Positions 1-8,338 of a stretch of DNA of 64,000 nucleotides are shown in pieces (position 1 is the stretch's first letter; every line of letters begins with the position of its first letter). Position numbers and translations under genes: made by a program. This DNA is from Myxococcus stipitatus (GTDB lineage: Bacteria > Myxococcota > Myxococcia > Myxococcales > Myxococcaceae): assembly GCF_021412625.1 (NCBI RefSeq), contig NZ_JAKCFI010000001.1:558001-622000 (forward strand), in the 5' to 3' direction. The notes below the pieces were generated by a model, which was not told where the DNA came from, did not search any database, and was given only the letters and a program-made list of their open reading frames with translations.

Positions 1-2
1 CC

Positions 3-1493
3 CCGCGCAAGCTGCCGGAGGAGGACGCGCGCGCGCAGCTCGAGCTGCACGACGGCCTGCGCAACCCCGCCAGCGCCATCCGCAGCGCGGGTGTGCAGCG
101 GTTGGCGCGCGCGTGCGTGGCGCAGTCGGCGGAGTTCGCCGCGCGCATGCTGGAGAAGTACCGCGGCGAGTTCGGCGGCCTCATCGCGAAGTGGGTGCGC
201 GAGGAGCGTCTGCGTCCCACCGCGCGGGGCGACGGCGGGCGCACGGACATCGTCATGGACCTGGAGCGGCTGGCGAGCCGGGGGCTCATCACGCGGCCGG
301 TGCGGCTGGCCTCGCCTCCGCCCCAGCGACAGTCGGCCGTCCTTCCGCCTCCGCCCGGCGCTCGCAAGGCCGCGGCCCGCGAGGCCGCTCCCGCTCCGGC
401 GCGAGACGGCTCCGCCATCCGCCCGGCCCCCGTGGCGGCGGAGGGCGCTGGACGCCAGCCCTCCGGGGCCTCGGATGGGTCCGTGGTCCGCCCGTCTCCC
501 AGGGCCGCGGAGGGCTCCGTCGTCCGCCAGCCCCCTGGTGCCGCGGAAGGCTCCGCCATCCGTCAGGCCCCCGCCCGGGATGGCTCCGCGGTGCGCCCGG
601 CTCCCGCCCGGGATGGCTCGGCGGTGCGTCCCGCCCCGGCGCGAGACGGCTCGGCGATACGTCCCGCGCCGGCGCGGGAGGGCTCCGCGGTGCGCCAGCC
701 TCCCGCCGCGCGGGAGGGGGCCCCGGCGCGGCCGCCCGCGTCCTCTCGTGAGGCGGGGAGCGCCCGGCCGGGTCCGGTCCTGGGGCCGCCCCGGGGGCTG
801 ACGAGCCGGCGCCCGCCGGACGCCGAGCCGGCGGTCCGCCGCGACTTCATGGCCGAGCGGGCCGCGCGCCGCGCGGGGGCGATGTCCAGCCGCGAACGGG
901 AGCCGTCCCAGGTGGCGCGTCCCGAGCAGGACGGCGCCGCGGACGGCTCGGCCGTGCACCGCCTGCCTCCGCGTCGTGAGCCCACGGCCACCGGCTCGCC
1001 CCGGCGCGAGGCGGGTGGACCCGAGCCCCGCCCGAGCCGTCCCGCGAGGCCCGCTCCGGACGGGGCGCGCATCGGCCCCCCGCCGTCGCGCCTGGGGCAG
1101 CGCAGCGCCCGCCCGCAAGCCGACGCCGGGCCAGAGGCCTCCGCCGTGCGCGAGCGCTCCCGGGTGGCGGAGCCGTCGCGGGCCCCGCCCGCACGTCCCC
1201 GTCCGGAGGCGTCCCTGGCCCACGAGGAGCCGGAGGGGTCGCGCGTTTTCCGTTCGCGCTCCTCGGTCAGCATCAGCGCGGTGCGGTTGGATCCGTCCCG
1301 GGAGGCCCCATCTCAGGAGGCCCGGCCCCCCCGGGTGCTGGCCGGGCGGTCCGCCACGTCGTCCATGCCGGCGGTGCAGCCGGCGGGGGGGGAGGGCACC
1401 TCGGTGCAGCGTCGGCCCCGGGCCCCCACGGGAGCGGACAGGCCGGTTCCCCCGGGCGCTGGCGGGCGTGGACCCAAGGGCGGAACGCGCTAG
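3..1493 (+). CDS. C-terminal part of a T3SS-linked protein with a repetitive disordered tail (5' end outside window)
   Basis: The reading frame is open from the left edge, so only the C-terminal part is visible. Residues coded by about 3-330 look globular and helical, with alternating charged and hydrophobic residues. From about 396 the chain becomes Pro/Ala/Arg/Gly/Ser-rich and low in complexity, with an 11-residue motif of the type A-R-D-G-S-A-V-R-P-A-P repeated about ten times and looser copies to the end. The gene ends 24 bp before sctL on the same strand, so it is probably part of the T3SS operon. I do not recognise the family. A T3SS position just before SctL would fit a SctK-like or other accessory protein, but nothing in the sequence proves that. 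The tail is probably intrinsically disordered and strongly basic. Confidence 0.6.
   Translation, partial: PRKLPEEDARAQLELHDGLRNPASAIRSAGVQRLARACVAQSAEFAARMLEKYRGEFGGLIAKWVREERLRPTARGDGGRTDIVMDLERLASRGLITRPVRLASPPPQRQSAVLPPPPGARKAAAREAAPAPARDGSAIRPAPVAAEGAGRQPSGASDGSVVRPSPRAAEGSVVRQPPGAAEGSAIRQAPARDGSAVRPAPARDGSAVRPAPARDGSAIRPAPAREGSAVRQPPAAREGAPARPPASSREAGSARPGPVLGPPRGLTSRRPPDAEPAVRRDFMAERAARRAGAMSSREREPSQVARPEQDGAADGSAVHRLPPRREPTATGSPRREAGGPEPRPSRPARPAPDGARIGPPPSRLGQRSARPQADAGPEASAVRERSRVAEPSRAPPARPRPEASLAHEEPEGSRVFRSRSSVSISAVRLDPSREAPSQEARPPRVLAGRSATSSMPAVQPAGGEGTSVQRRPRAPTGADRPVPPGAGGRGPKGGTR
396..740 (+). repeat. in-frame tandem repeat, about 33-bp unit, coding for an 11-residue motif
   Basis: About ten imperfect copies of a 33-bp unit sit in frame inside the partial gene at the left edge. 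The coded unit is close to A-R-D-G-S-A-V-R-P-A-P, with D/E and V/I swaps and R-Q-P-P or R-P-A-P ends. The three copies around 567-665 are nearly identical, which suggests recent slippage or recombination. There are no spacers, so this is not a CRISPR array. Confidence 0.8.
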
Positions 1494-1517
1494 CATCCGG
1501 CCCGCAAGGAGCGGCCC

Positions 1518-2192
1518 ATGGCGATCGGCAAGGTGATCAAAGGTGACGGGACGGCGGAGCCGTCCCTGGTGGCGGAGCGGCCGGCGCTGCGTCCCCCTCG
1601 CGCGGGCGTGATGAACGCCGAGGTCTTCGAGGCCAGGCAGGGCGCCCAGTCCATCCTCGAGGACGCCCAGCGCGAGAAGGAGCGCATCATCGCGGAGGCG
1701 CTTCGCGAGAAGGAGGACGTGCTCGCCAAGGCCCGGGAGCAGGGCCGCGAGGAGGGCCTGGCCCAGGCCACGGAGATCATCCTCCGCGCGAAGCTGCAGG
1801 CGGGGGAGATCCTCGCGGGCTACGAGAAGGACGTCATCGCCCTGGGGCTGCGCATCGCGGAGAAGATCGTCGGGCGCAGCCTGGAGAAGGACCCGGAGCT
1901 GATGGTGGAGCTGTGCGCGGCGGCCATCGACAACCTGCGCAGCGCCCGGTCCATGATCCTCCGCGTGCACCCGAAGACGGCGGCGGTGCTGCGCGCGCGC
2001 AAGCCGGTGCTGATGGAGCTCATCGGCCGCGCGGTGGACCTGGCCATCAAAGAGGACGCGGAGGTGGCGCCGGTGGGCTGCATCGTCCAGACGGAGTTCG
2101 GCACGGTGGACGCCCAGCTGCCCACCCAGCTCGAGATGCTCCAGAACGTCCTGCTGCCGGACACCAACGGCCGGAAGGAGGGCCCGGCCTAG
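1518..2192 (+). CDS. sctL: type III secretion stator protein SctL (FliH/YscL family)
   Basis: SctL/FliH proteins bind the N-terminus of the SctN ATPase and link it to the C-ring. This 224-residue protein has the expected plan: a variable N-terminus, a long charged Ala/Glu/Arg helix (about residues 40-95, with many E-K-E-R and R-E-K-E stretches) and a C-terminal globular part (about 110-210) in which the conserved I-A-E-K-I-V-G-R-S-L element is seen. An AAGGAG ribosome site at 1506-1511 supports the ATG at 1518. It lies 18 bp before sctN, as fliH precedes fliI in flagellar operons. Function is by family resemblance and context, both strong. Confidence 0.9.
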   Translation: MAIGKVIKGDGTAEPSLVAERPALRPPRAGVMNAEVFEARQGAQSILEDAQREKERIIAEALREKEDVLAKAREQGREEGLAQATEIILRAKLQAGEILAGYEKDVIALGLRIAEKIVGRSLEKDPELMVELCAAAIDNLRSARSMILRVHPKTAAVLRARKPVLMELIGRAVDLAIKEDAEVAPVGCIVQTEFGTVDAQLPTQLEMLQNVLLPDTNGRKEGPA

Positions 2193-2210
2193 CGCCGGGG
2201 AGTCACGCCC

Positions 2211-3524
2211 ATGGCCATCGACCTGGCGCATTACTTCGACCTCATCAAGGACGCGCAGACGGTGCGCGTGCGCGGCCGCGTCACGGAGCTGACGGGCCTC
2301 ATCATCAAGGCGAGCGTGCCCAACGTCCGCGTGGGTGAGCTGGTGCTCATCAAGAGCCGGGCCCGCGGCGCGGTGAAGGCGGAGGTGGTGGGGTTCCAGG
2401 GCGACGAGGTGATGCTCATGCCCCTGGGCGAGCTGTACGGCATCGGTCCGGACAGCGAGGTCATCCCCACCGGGAAGCCGCTGAGCATCCGGTGCGGAGA
2501 GGCGCTGCTGGGGCGCGTGCTCAACGGCATCGGCGAGCCCATGGATGGCAGCGCCCTGCCGGAAGAGGGGCTCATCGAATGGTCCGTGGACCGCGACTGC
2601 CCGGACCCCTTCACCCGCCAGCGCATCGAGCGGCCGCTGCCGCTGGGGGTGCGCTGCATCGACGGGTTGCTCACCGTGGGCGAGGGCCAGCGCGTGGGCC
2701 TCTTCGCCGGTTCGGGCGTGGGCAAGTCCACGTTGATGGGGCAGATCGCCCGCAACACGCAGGCGGACCTGTGCGTGGTGGCGCTCATCGGCGAGCGTGG
2801 TCGCGAGGTGCGCGAGTTCATCGAGGACGCCATGGGCGAGGAGGGCATGAAGCGCTCCGTGCTGGTGTGCGCCACCTCGGACCAGCCCAGCCTGGTGCGT
2901 CTGCGCGCCGCCTACGTGGCCACGGCCATCGCCGAGTACTTCCGCGAGCGCGGCGGCAACGTGCTGTTCATGCTCGACACGGTGACGCGTCTGGCGCGCG
3001 CCCAGCGTGAGATCGGCCTCGCCATCGGCGAGCCCCCGGCCCGCCAGGGCTATCCGCCCAGCGTGTTCTCCATGCTGCCGCGCATCCTCGAGCGCACGGG
3101 CAACTCGCAGAAGGGCAAGTGCACCGCCATCTACACGTGCCTGGTGGCCGGCGGCGACATGGAGGAGCCCATCGCGGACGAGGTGCGCGGTATCCTCGAC
3201 GGCCACTTCATCCTCAACCGCGCCCTGGGTGAGCGCAACCAGTGGCCCGCCATGGACGTGCTCGCCAGCCTCAGCCGCGTCATGAGCGGCATCGTCTCCA
3301 AGGAGCACAAGAAGGCCGCGGGCAAGCTGCGCGAGACGCTCTCCACGTACGAGAAGCAGCGCGACCTCATCCTGCTGGGCGCCTACCAGTACGGCACGGA
3401 TCCCCGCACGGACTACGCCATCGACAAGTACGACGCCATCATCGACTTCCTCAAGCAGGACACCCACTCGAACTCGGGCTTCGACGAGACGGTGGAGAAG
3501 CTCATCGGCCTCTTCGAGGAGTAG
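2211..3524 (+). CDS. sctN: type III secretion ATPase SctN (FliI/YscN family)
   Basis: Cytoplasmic hexameric ATPase that unfolds substrates and releases chaperones at the export gate. At 437 residues it has normal family length. An N-terminal beta-barrel (about 1-90) is followed by the RecA-like core with Walker A G-S-G-V-G-K-S-T (Lys172) and Walker B V-L-F-M-L-D (Asp256). The conserved P-P-A-R-Q-G-Y-P-P-S-V-F segment of the FliI/YscN family follows. The C-terminal helical domain is complete. It is distinct from Rho and F1-beta by this segment and by its neighbours sctL and sctO. Confidence 0.97.
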   Translation: MAIDLAHYFDLIKDAQTVRVRGRVTELTGLIIKASVPNVRVGELVLIKSRARGAVKAEVVGFQGDEVMLMPLGELYGIGPDSEVIPTGKPLSIRCGEALLGRVLNGIGEPMDGSALPEEGLIEWSVDRDCPDPFTRQRIERPLPLGVRCIDGLLTVGEGQRVGLFAGSGVGKSTLMGQIARNTQADLCVVALIGERGREVREFIEDAMGEEGMKRSVLVCATSDQPSLVRLRAAYVATAIAEYFRERGGNVLFMLDTVTRLARAQREIGLAIGEPPARQGYPPSVFSMLPRILERTGNSQKGKCTAIYTCLVAGGDMEEPIADEVRGILDGHFILNRALGERNQWPAMDVLASLSRVMSGIVSKEHKKAAGKLRETLSTYEKQRDLILLGAYQYGTDPRTDYAIDKYDAIIDFLKQDTHSNSGFDETVEKLIGLFEE

Positions 3525-3574
3525 CGCCGGGACGGGGATGCATCCCGGGGATTCCGGGGTAGGATGGGGGGACC

Positions 3575-4063
3575 ATGCCCGCGTACCGGTTGGAAACCTT
3601 GCTGGAGATGCGCTCGAGGGCCAAGGAGGAGGCCGAGCGCGCCTTTTCGGACGCCATCAAGGCGCTCGAGAAGGAGAAGGCGGAGCTCCAGCGGCTGATC
3701 GACGACCTGGAGCGCCGCAAGCGCGAGCGCAAGGAGAAGGTCGCCGCCTACTTCAAGGAGATCATGGCCAAGGGGGCCGGCATCAACGGCCTCAACATGA
3801 TGGGCCGCTTCGAGGAGCGCCTGAAGGACGAGGAGGCGCAGGTGGCGCTGGAGGTGGACCAGCAGCGCGAGGCGGTGAAGGTGGCCGAACGGCTGGTGGA
3901 GCAGCGCCGGCGGGAGATGGCCGAGGCCGCCAAGGAGCTCAAGGCCATCGAGAAGCACAAGGAGACCTGGCAGAAGCAGGTCCGGGCCGAGCGCCAGCAG
4001 CGGGAGGAACTGAACCAGGAAGAGATTGGCAATGCCTTGTTCCTGGCGCGCCAGCGCAAGTAA
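3575..4063 (+). CDS. sctO: type III secretion central stalk protein SctO (FliJ/YscO family)
   Basis: A 162-residue protein that is almost wholly a charged two-helix coiled coil (Glu, Lys, Arg, Ala and Gln dominate), starting M-P-A-Y-R-L-E-T-L-L like FliJ. FliJ/SctO proteins insert into the ATPase ring like a rotor stalk and help recycle chaperones. The sequence alone would only say coiled coil; the call rests on length, helix pattern and placement right after sctN, where fliJ/sctO always lies. The gap to sctN is 50 bp. Confidence 0.85.
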   Translation: MPAYRLETLLEMRSRAKEEAERAFSDAIKALEKEKAELQRLIDDLERRKRERKEKVAAYFKEIMAKGAGINGLNMMGRFEERLKDEEAQVALEVDQQREAVKVAERLVEQRRREMAEAAKELKAIEKHKETWQKQVRAERQQREELNQEEIGNALFLARQRK

Positions 4064-4096
4064 CCTGCCGCCACCCCTTCCCTCGGGAACGATGTC

Positions 4097-4987
4097 ATGA
4101 GCCGAGTCGACGACGACCGTGATGCAGCGCGCCTGGCCGAGCGCCTCATGCAGGAGAAGAAGCTCGCCGAGGGCCAGGCGAAGAAGCGCCAGGAGGGGGT
4201 CTCCGCCTTCCAGAAGCTGATGCAGCCCCAGGCCCAGCCCCAGGCGACGGCGCCCAACCCCACGCCCCAGACACCCGGGGGGGGCCTGGCACGGCAGGTG
4301 CTGGCCAAGGCGACGCAGGACGGCAAGACGTTCGGGGAGCGGCTGCAGCAGCCCCAGGCGGGTCCCCAGGGCATGGCCCAGTCGCAGCGCCGCGCGGACG
4401 CGGGCGCCACCGAGTCGCGCGTCCAGTCCCGCACCGCCGATGCGAAGGAGGACAAGCGCACCGCGGAGAGCCGCGACAAGGACATGAGCAGCGCCGAGTC
4501 CGCCCTGGGCCAGGTCAATTCGGAGAAGGGCGCGGCCATCCGCGCGGACGCCGACGCGGGCGGGGGCAAGGGCAGCGGCGGCGGGGGCGGCAAGGACAAG
4601 AAGGAGGGCGGCGGCGCGGAGATGGCGCCGGGCTTCCGGTTCAACCCCGCGCTGATGGCGCCGGTGCCGGTGGCCAAGCCCAAGGACACCGCCGGCTCCG
4701 AGCGGCTGCGCGCCATGGCGAGCGAGATCGCCCAGAAGATCGTCGAGCGCGTGCGCGTGGGCACCAACGCCGCGGGCCTGGCGGAGTTCCAGATCGACCT
4801 GCGCGGCGACGTGCTCAACGGCCTGTCCATCAAGGTCAGCGCCCGGAACGGGAAGATTTCGGCCACCTTCTCCGGCTCCAACCGCGAGACGCTCAAGCTC
4901 CTGGAAGAGCACAGCGAGGGCCTGCGCACCGCCCTGGGCGGCCGTGGCCTCAAGCTGGAGACCGTGCGCTTCGAGGCCAAGACATGA
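4097..4987 (+). CDS. sctP: SctP/FliK-like length-control and substrate-switch protein
   Basis: This 296-residue protein has a low-complexity Gln/Pro/Gly/Ala/Lys-rich first two thirds (including a poly-Gly run near residues 155-168) and a compact C-terminal domain from about residue 205. That domain reads like the FliK/hook-length-control C-terminus: an amphipathic helix, then short beta strands such as A-E-F-Q-I-D-L and L-S-I-K-V-S-A, then a helix ending at L-K-L-E-T-V-R. SctP/FliK measures needle or hook length and flips the SctU gate to late substrates. The last four bases overlap the start of sctQ (ATGA), showing tight coupling. Variable N-termini are the rule in this family, so the call depends mostly on the C-terminus and gene order. 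Confidence 0.75.
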   Translation: MSRVDDDRDAARLAERLMQEKKLAEGQAKKRQEGVSAFQKLMQPQAQPQATAPNPTPQTPGGGLARQVLAKATQDGKTFGERLQQPQAGPQGMAQSQRRADAGATESRVQSRTADAKEDKRTAESRDKDMSSAESALGQVNSEKGAAIRADADAGGGKGSGGGGGKDKKEGGGAEMAPGFRFNPALMAPVPVAKPKDTAGSERLRAMASEIAQKIVERVRVGTNAAGLAEFQIDLRGDVLNGLSIKVSARNGKISATFSGSNRETLKLLEEHSEGLRTALGGRGLKLETVRFEAKT

Positions 4988-6387
4988 GCGTGGGGCCCGA
5001 GGACGAAGGCCCCGGCGTCCACGAGCGAACGATGCTCGTGGACCTGCGCAAGCTCCAGGCCCGGCCGGACAAGGCGGAACGGGCGGAGCCCGCGCGGTCC
5101 GAGCGGGTCGAGCCGCCGCGGGCCGAGCCCCAGCGGTCCTGGCGTCCCTTCGAGTTCAGGAACCTGGAGAAGGTCTCCCGGGCGCAGGGCCTGTTGGCGG
5201 AGCGGCTGCGGTGGCTGACGCCCACGCCGGGGACGCTGGCGGCGGTGTCCACGCGGCTCAAGGGGCTCTTCGACGCGGAGGTGGGGCTGGCGGTGGAGTC
5301 CGTGCAGGTGCGCCCCATGGCGGAGCTGCGCAGCTTCCTCGGGGACCCGACGTTCCTCGCGGTGCTCGCCCACGGGGCGCTCCCGGGGCGGGCGGTGCTG
5401 GAGGTGGAGCTGACGCTGGCGCACACCGCGGTGGACCTGCTGCTGGGCGGCGCGGGCGAGACGGTGGGCCTGCGGCCCCTGACGGACATCGAGGAGGGCG
5501 TGATGGGCTACGTCATCCTCGAGGCGCTGCGGGTGCTGGTGCCCGCGCTCCAGCCCGGCGTGCCCCGTCCGAGGCTGGACGGCGTGGCGCGAGGCGTGGA
5601 CGAGGTGTCGGCCCGCCTGGGCGACGATGGCCCCATGCTGACGGTGCACCTCAACGCCGCGCTCGGCCCCCACCGGGGCATGGTGCGGCTGGTGGTGCCC
5701 TCGGCGGTGCTGGAGGCGGCGGAGCCCGCCGTGGACAGCGTCCAGCGGCGCGCCCGCGTGAAGGCGGACCTGGCGGCGAACGCGCGGCGGCTGTCGGCGG
5801 TGCGCAGCTGGCTGCGGGCGGAGATCGGCACCGCGGAGCTGACGGCGCTCGACCTGGCGAGCCTGCGCGTCAAGGACGTGGTGCTGGTGGACGCGCTGTC
5901 GGCGCGGCCGGACCGGGGCGAGGACGGGACGGCGCAGCTGCGCCTGGGGGCGGGGCGCGCGGGCAAGGCCGAGGCCGAGCTGTTCGTCGAGGACGGGCAG
6001 TACAAGGCGCGCATCGTCGAAATCATCCCCGGCGAGTCGGGGAACCCCCGCTCCGCCTCCGAGGAGGAGGGGGACGCGGACGAGGAATTCACCAACCCGG
6101 AGCTGGATGTGCCTCCGGAAGCCGAAGGGGCGGCCTTGGACGACGTGAACAAGCCGGACGGAAGCGACCTGCTGAGCGACGTGCCGTTGCAGATCGCCGT
6201 GGAGCTGGCCCGCATCCCCATCACCGCCGAGCAGGTGGTGGGCCTTCGCGCCGGAGAGGTCATCTCCCTGGGGCGTGGCCCCGGCGAGCCGGTGGAGCTG
6301 TCGGTGAACGGCAAGGTCGTCGCTCGCGGCGAACTGGTGGAGCTGGAGGGGCAGCTGGGCGTGCGCGTCACGACCCTGGCGTCCTGA
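4984..6387 (+). CDS. sctQ: type III secretion C-ring protein SctQ (FliN/YscQ, SpoA domain)
   Basis: SctQ forms the cytoplasmic sorting platform/C-ring. The 467-residue protein has a long N-terminal part and a SpoA (FliN) domain at the C-terminus, about residues 395-465: V-P-L-Q-I-A-V-E-L-A-R-I, then L-R-A-G-E-V-I-S-L, then V-E-L-S-V-N-G-K-V-V-A-R-G-E-L-V. A second, weaker SpoA-like stretch lies around residues 275-330. An acidic linker separates them. Start ATG overlaps the sctP stop by 4 bp. In other SctQ proteins a short C-terminal product is made from an internal start; I see no obvious internal ribosome site here. Confidence 0.9.
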   Translation: MSVGPEDEGPGVHERTMLVDLRKLQARPDKAERAEPARSERVEPPRAEPQRSWRPFEFRNLEKVSRAQGLLAERLRWLTPTPGTLAAVSTRLKGLFDAEVGLAVESVQVRPMAELRSFLGDPTFLAVLAHGALPGRAVLEVELTLAHTAVDLLLGGAGETVGLRPLTDIEEGVMGYVILEALRVLVPALQPGVPRPRLDGVARGVDEVSARLGDDGPMLTVHLNAALGPHRGMVRLVVPSAVLEAAEPAVDSVQRRARVKADLAANARRLSAVRSWLRAEIGTAELTALDLASLRVKDVVLVDALSARPDRGEDGTAQLRLGAGRAGKAEAELFVEDGQYKARIVEIIPGESGNPRSASEEEGDADEEFTNPELDVPPEAEGAALDDVNKPDGSDLLSDVPLQIAVELARIPITAEQVVGLRAGEVISLGRGPGEPVELSVNGKVVARGELVELEGQLGVRVTTLAS

Positions 6388-6481
6388 GGCCCTCATGGCG
6401 AGGGCGGGCAGGGGAGAGCGGGCGACCTGGCGGGGGCCCGTGGCGGTCCTCCGGCCGATGAACTAGCCTCGCCCCCGAGCC

Positions 6482-7219
6482 ATGGCAGTCATCCGCAACC
6501 CCCTCATCCGCCTGTCCCTGGGCGCCGTGCTGGTCTGCGCGTCTGGCGCCGCCATGGCGCAGGCCCAGCCTCCCGCCGCCGCCACGCCGTCCGTCGCGCC
6601 CGCGAAGCCTCCCGAGCCGTCCGTCGCGCCCGCGAAGTCTCCCGCCGTCGCGGCGCCGCCCGTCGCGTCCGAGAAGCCCCCCGCGGTCGCCGCCCCGTCG
6701 GCGCCATCCGGCGCTCCCCCCGCGGTCGCCACATCCCCCGCCGCGCCCGAGCCCGATCTCACCCAGCCGAGGTCCTCTCCGGAGCCGTCGCCGTGGAAGG
6801 ACGAACTGGACCTAGAGGGGGCGAAGGAAGAGCCGGAGAGCATGGGGTGGATGCTGGTGCGCACGCTGTTCGTGCTGGGCGCGGTCGTCGCGTCCATCTA
6901 CCTCACGCTGAACGTGGGGTTGCGCAGGCTGATGGGGTTGCAGGGCACCGTCCCCGGCAAGCACACCGTCGTCTCCGTGGTGGAGCGGCTGACGCTGGAC
7001 CCCAAGCGTTCGCTCTTCGTGGTGAAGGCCGCGGATGAATACCTGCTGGTGGGCGGCGGCGAGGCCGGCCTCCAGCTCCTGTCGAAGCTGGACACGGAGG
7101 CGGTGGAGCGCATCCGCGCGCAGGCCTCGCCGCCCAACGTGGTTCCCCTGAGCCCCTTCCTCCAGAAGCTCCTTTCCCGTCGCTCCGGGGGCTCGTCGTC
7201 CCAGCCCCCTGGCACCTGA
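6482..7219 (+). CDS. FliO-like membrane protein of the export apparatus
   Basis: A 245-residue protein with an N-terminal signal-like helix (about 10-27), an Ala/Pro-rich repetitive stretch (about 28-100) and one transmembrane segment (about 122-142). A small cytoplasmic domain follows with V-S-V-V-E-R-L-T-L-D-P-K-R-S-L-F-V-V, the FliO/MopB signature of strands around a basic turn, then L-L-V-G-G-G-E. FliO is an assembly chaperone for the FliP ring in flagella and sits just before fliP, exactly as here. Non-flagellar T3SS usually lack it, so its presence is notable. The A-P-A-K-P-P and A-P-P-V-A-S-E repeats make the periplasmic stretch low in complexity. Confidence 0.8.
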   Translation: MAVIRNPLIRLSLGAVLVCASGAAMAQAQPPAAATPSVAPAKPPEPSVAPAKSPAVAAPPVASEKPPAVAAPSAPSGAPPAVATSPAAPEPDLTQPRSSPEPSPWKDELDLEGAKEEPESMGWMLVRTLFVLGAVVASIYLTLNVGLRRLMGLQGTVPGKHTVVSVVERLTLDPKRSLFVVKAADEYLLVGGGEAGLQLLSKLDTEAVERIRAQASPPNVVPLSPFLQKLLSRRSGGSSSQPPGT

Positions 7220-7232
7220 TGGCACCCGTCCC

Positions 7233-8060
7233 GTGAACGCCCCGACTCCCGCCCGCTCCCTCCTCCCGCGCGTGCCGCCCTGGTTGTTCGCGGCCGCCGT
7301 GTCGCTCCATCCCTTCATCGCGCTCGCGGACAAGAAGCGCGGCGGTCCGGCCATCCCGGAGTCCGTCGCCAACGAGGCGGTCAACAGCGACTCCTTCACG
7401 TCCCGCCCGCTCATCCTCATCCTCGCCCTGGCGGCGATGGGCCTGGTGCCCTTCGCGCTGATGATGGTGACGAGCTTCGTGAAGATCTCCGTCGTGCTGT
7501 CCATCGTCCGCTCGGCGCTGGGCACGCAGCAGATTCCGCCCACCCAGGTCATCACCGGGCTGGCCGTCATCCTCACCGTCTACATCATGGCGCCGGTGGG
7601 CACGTCCATGTACCGCGAGGCGGGCGTGGACATCTGGGCCAAGGGCCCCGGCGTCTTCTCCTCGGAGACGGTGGGGTCGATGCTGGGGGCCGCCAACAAG
7701 TCGAAGGAGCCCTTGCGCGCGTGGCTGATGAAGAAGGTCACCGTGAAGGACCGCTCGCTCTTCTACAACCTCGCCAAGAAGATGCGGACGGGCGAGGACC
7801 GCGACGCGGTGAAGGACGACGACTTCATGGTCATCATCCCCGCCTTCGTGGTGTCGGAGCTGAAGGAGGCCTTCCAGATAGGCTTCCTGCTCTTCGTGCC
7901 CTTCATCGTCATCGACATGGTGGTGGCCAACATCCTGCTGGCGCTGGGCATGCACATGCTGTCGCCCACCACCATCTCCATGCCCTTCAAGCTGCTGCTG
8001 TTCGTGCTCGTGGACGGCTGGTACCTCATCGCCAAGGGCCTCGTCGTCGGCTACCTGTAG
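7233..8060 (+). CDS. sctR: type III secretion export gate protein SctR (FliP family)
   Basis: SctR/FliP forms the pentamer of the export gate. The 275-residue protein starts with GTG and a hydrophobic signal-like segment, then four transmembrane helices. The conserved FliP/SctR element after the first helix is visible: M-V-T-S-F-V-K-I-S-V-V-L-S-I-V-R, followed by G-T-Q-Q-I-P-P. A larger soluble loop (about 120-195) precedes the last two helices. A cleavable signal-like N-terminus is typical of flagellar FliP but not of most SctR. It lies 14 bp after the FliO-like gene. Confidence 0.95.
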   Translation: MNAPTPARSLLPRVPPWLFAAAVSLHPFIALADKKRGGPAIPESVANEAVNSDSFTSRPLILILALAAMGLVPFALMMVTSFVKISVVLSIVRSALGTQQIPPTQVITGLAVILTVYIMAPVGTSMYREAGVDIWAKGPGVFSSETVGSMLGAANKSKEPLRAWLMKKVTVKDRSLFYNLAKKMRTGEDRDAVKDDDFMVIIPAFVVSELKEAFQIGFLLFVPFIVIDMVVANILLALGMHMLSPTTISMPFKLLLFVLVDGWYLIAKGLVVGYL

Positions 8061-8074
8061 GAGGAAGACACTCC

Positions 8075-8338
8075 ATGAACCAGCTCACGTTCATCACCCA
8101 GGAGGCCCTGTTCCTGGTGCTGGTGGTGTCGGCCCCGCCGGTCCTCATGAGCCTGCTGGTGGGCTTCATCATCTCCCTGTTCCAGGCGACCACGCAGATC
8201 CAGGAGCAGACGCTCACCTTCGCGCCCAAGGTCGTCATCGTCTTCGGCGTGCTCGCCATGACGGGCCCGTGGATCGGCAGTCAGCTGATGCGCTTCACCT
8301 TCCACGTCTTCGACCGGTTCCCCGCGCTCATCAAATGA
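8075..8338 (+). CDS. sctS: type III secretion export gate protein SctS (FliQ family)
   Basis: An 87-residue protein with two transmembrane helices, the usual FliQ/SctS size. The family core is present: V-V-S-A-P-P-V-L-M-S-L-L-V-G followed by I-S-L-F-Q-A-T-T-Q-I-Q-E-Q-T-L-T-F. Four SctS subunits wrap the SctR/SctT core of the gate. The ATG at 8075 has a GAGGAAG ribosome site at 8061-8067. Its stop overlaps the start of sctT (ATGA, 8335-8338). Confidence 0.95.
   Translation: MNQLTFITQEALFLVLVVSAPPVLMSLLVGFIISLFQATTQIQEQTLTFAPKVVIVFGVLAMTGPWIGSQLMRFTFHVFDRFPALIK

Noticed and set aside
396..740. CRISPR-like periodic repeat
   Set aside because: The 33-bp units abut without spacers, stay in frame and code a low-complexity protein tail.
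3748..6396. Open - strand frame of 882 codons across sctO-sctQ
   Set aside because: Antisense to three T3SS genes with matching family order and overlapping stop/start codons.
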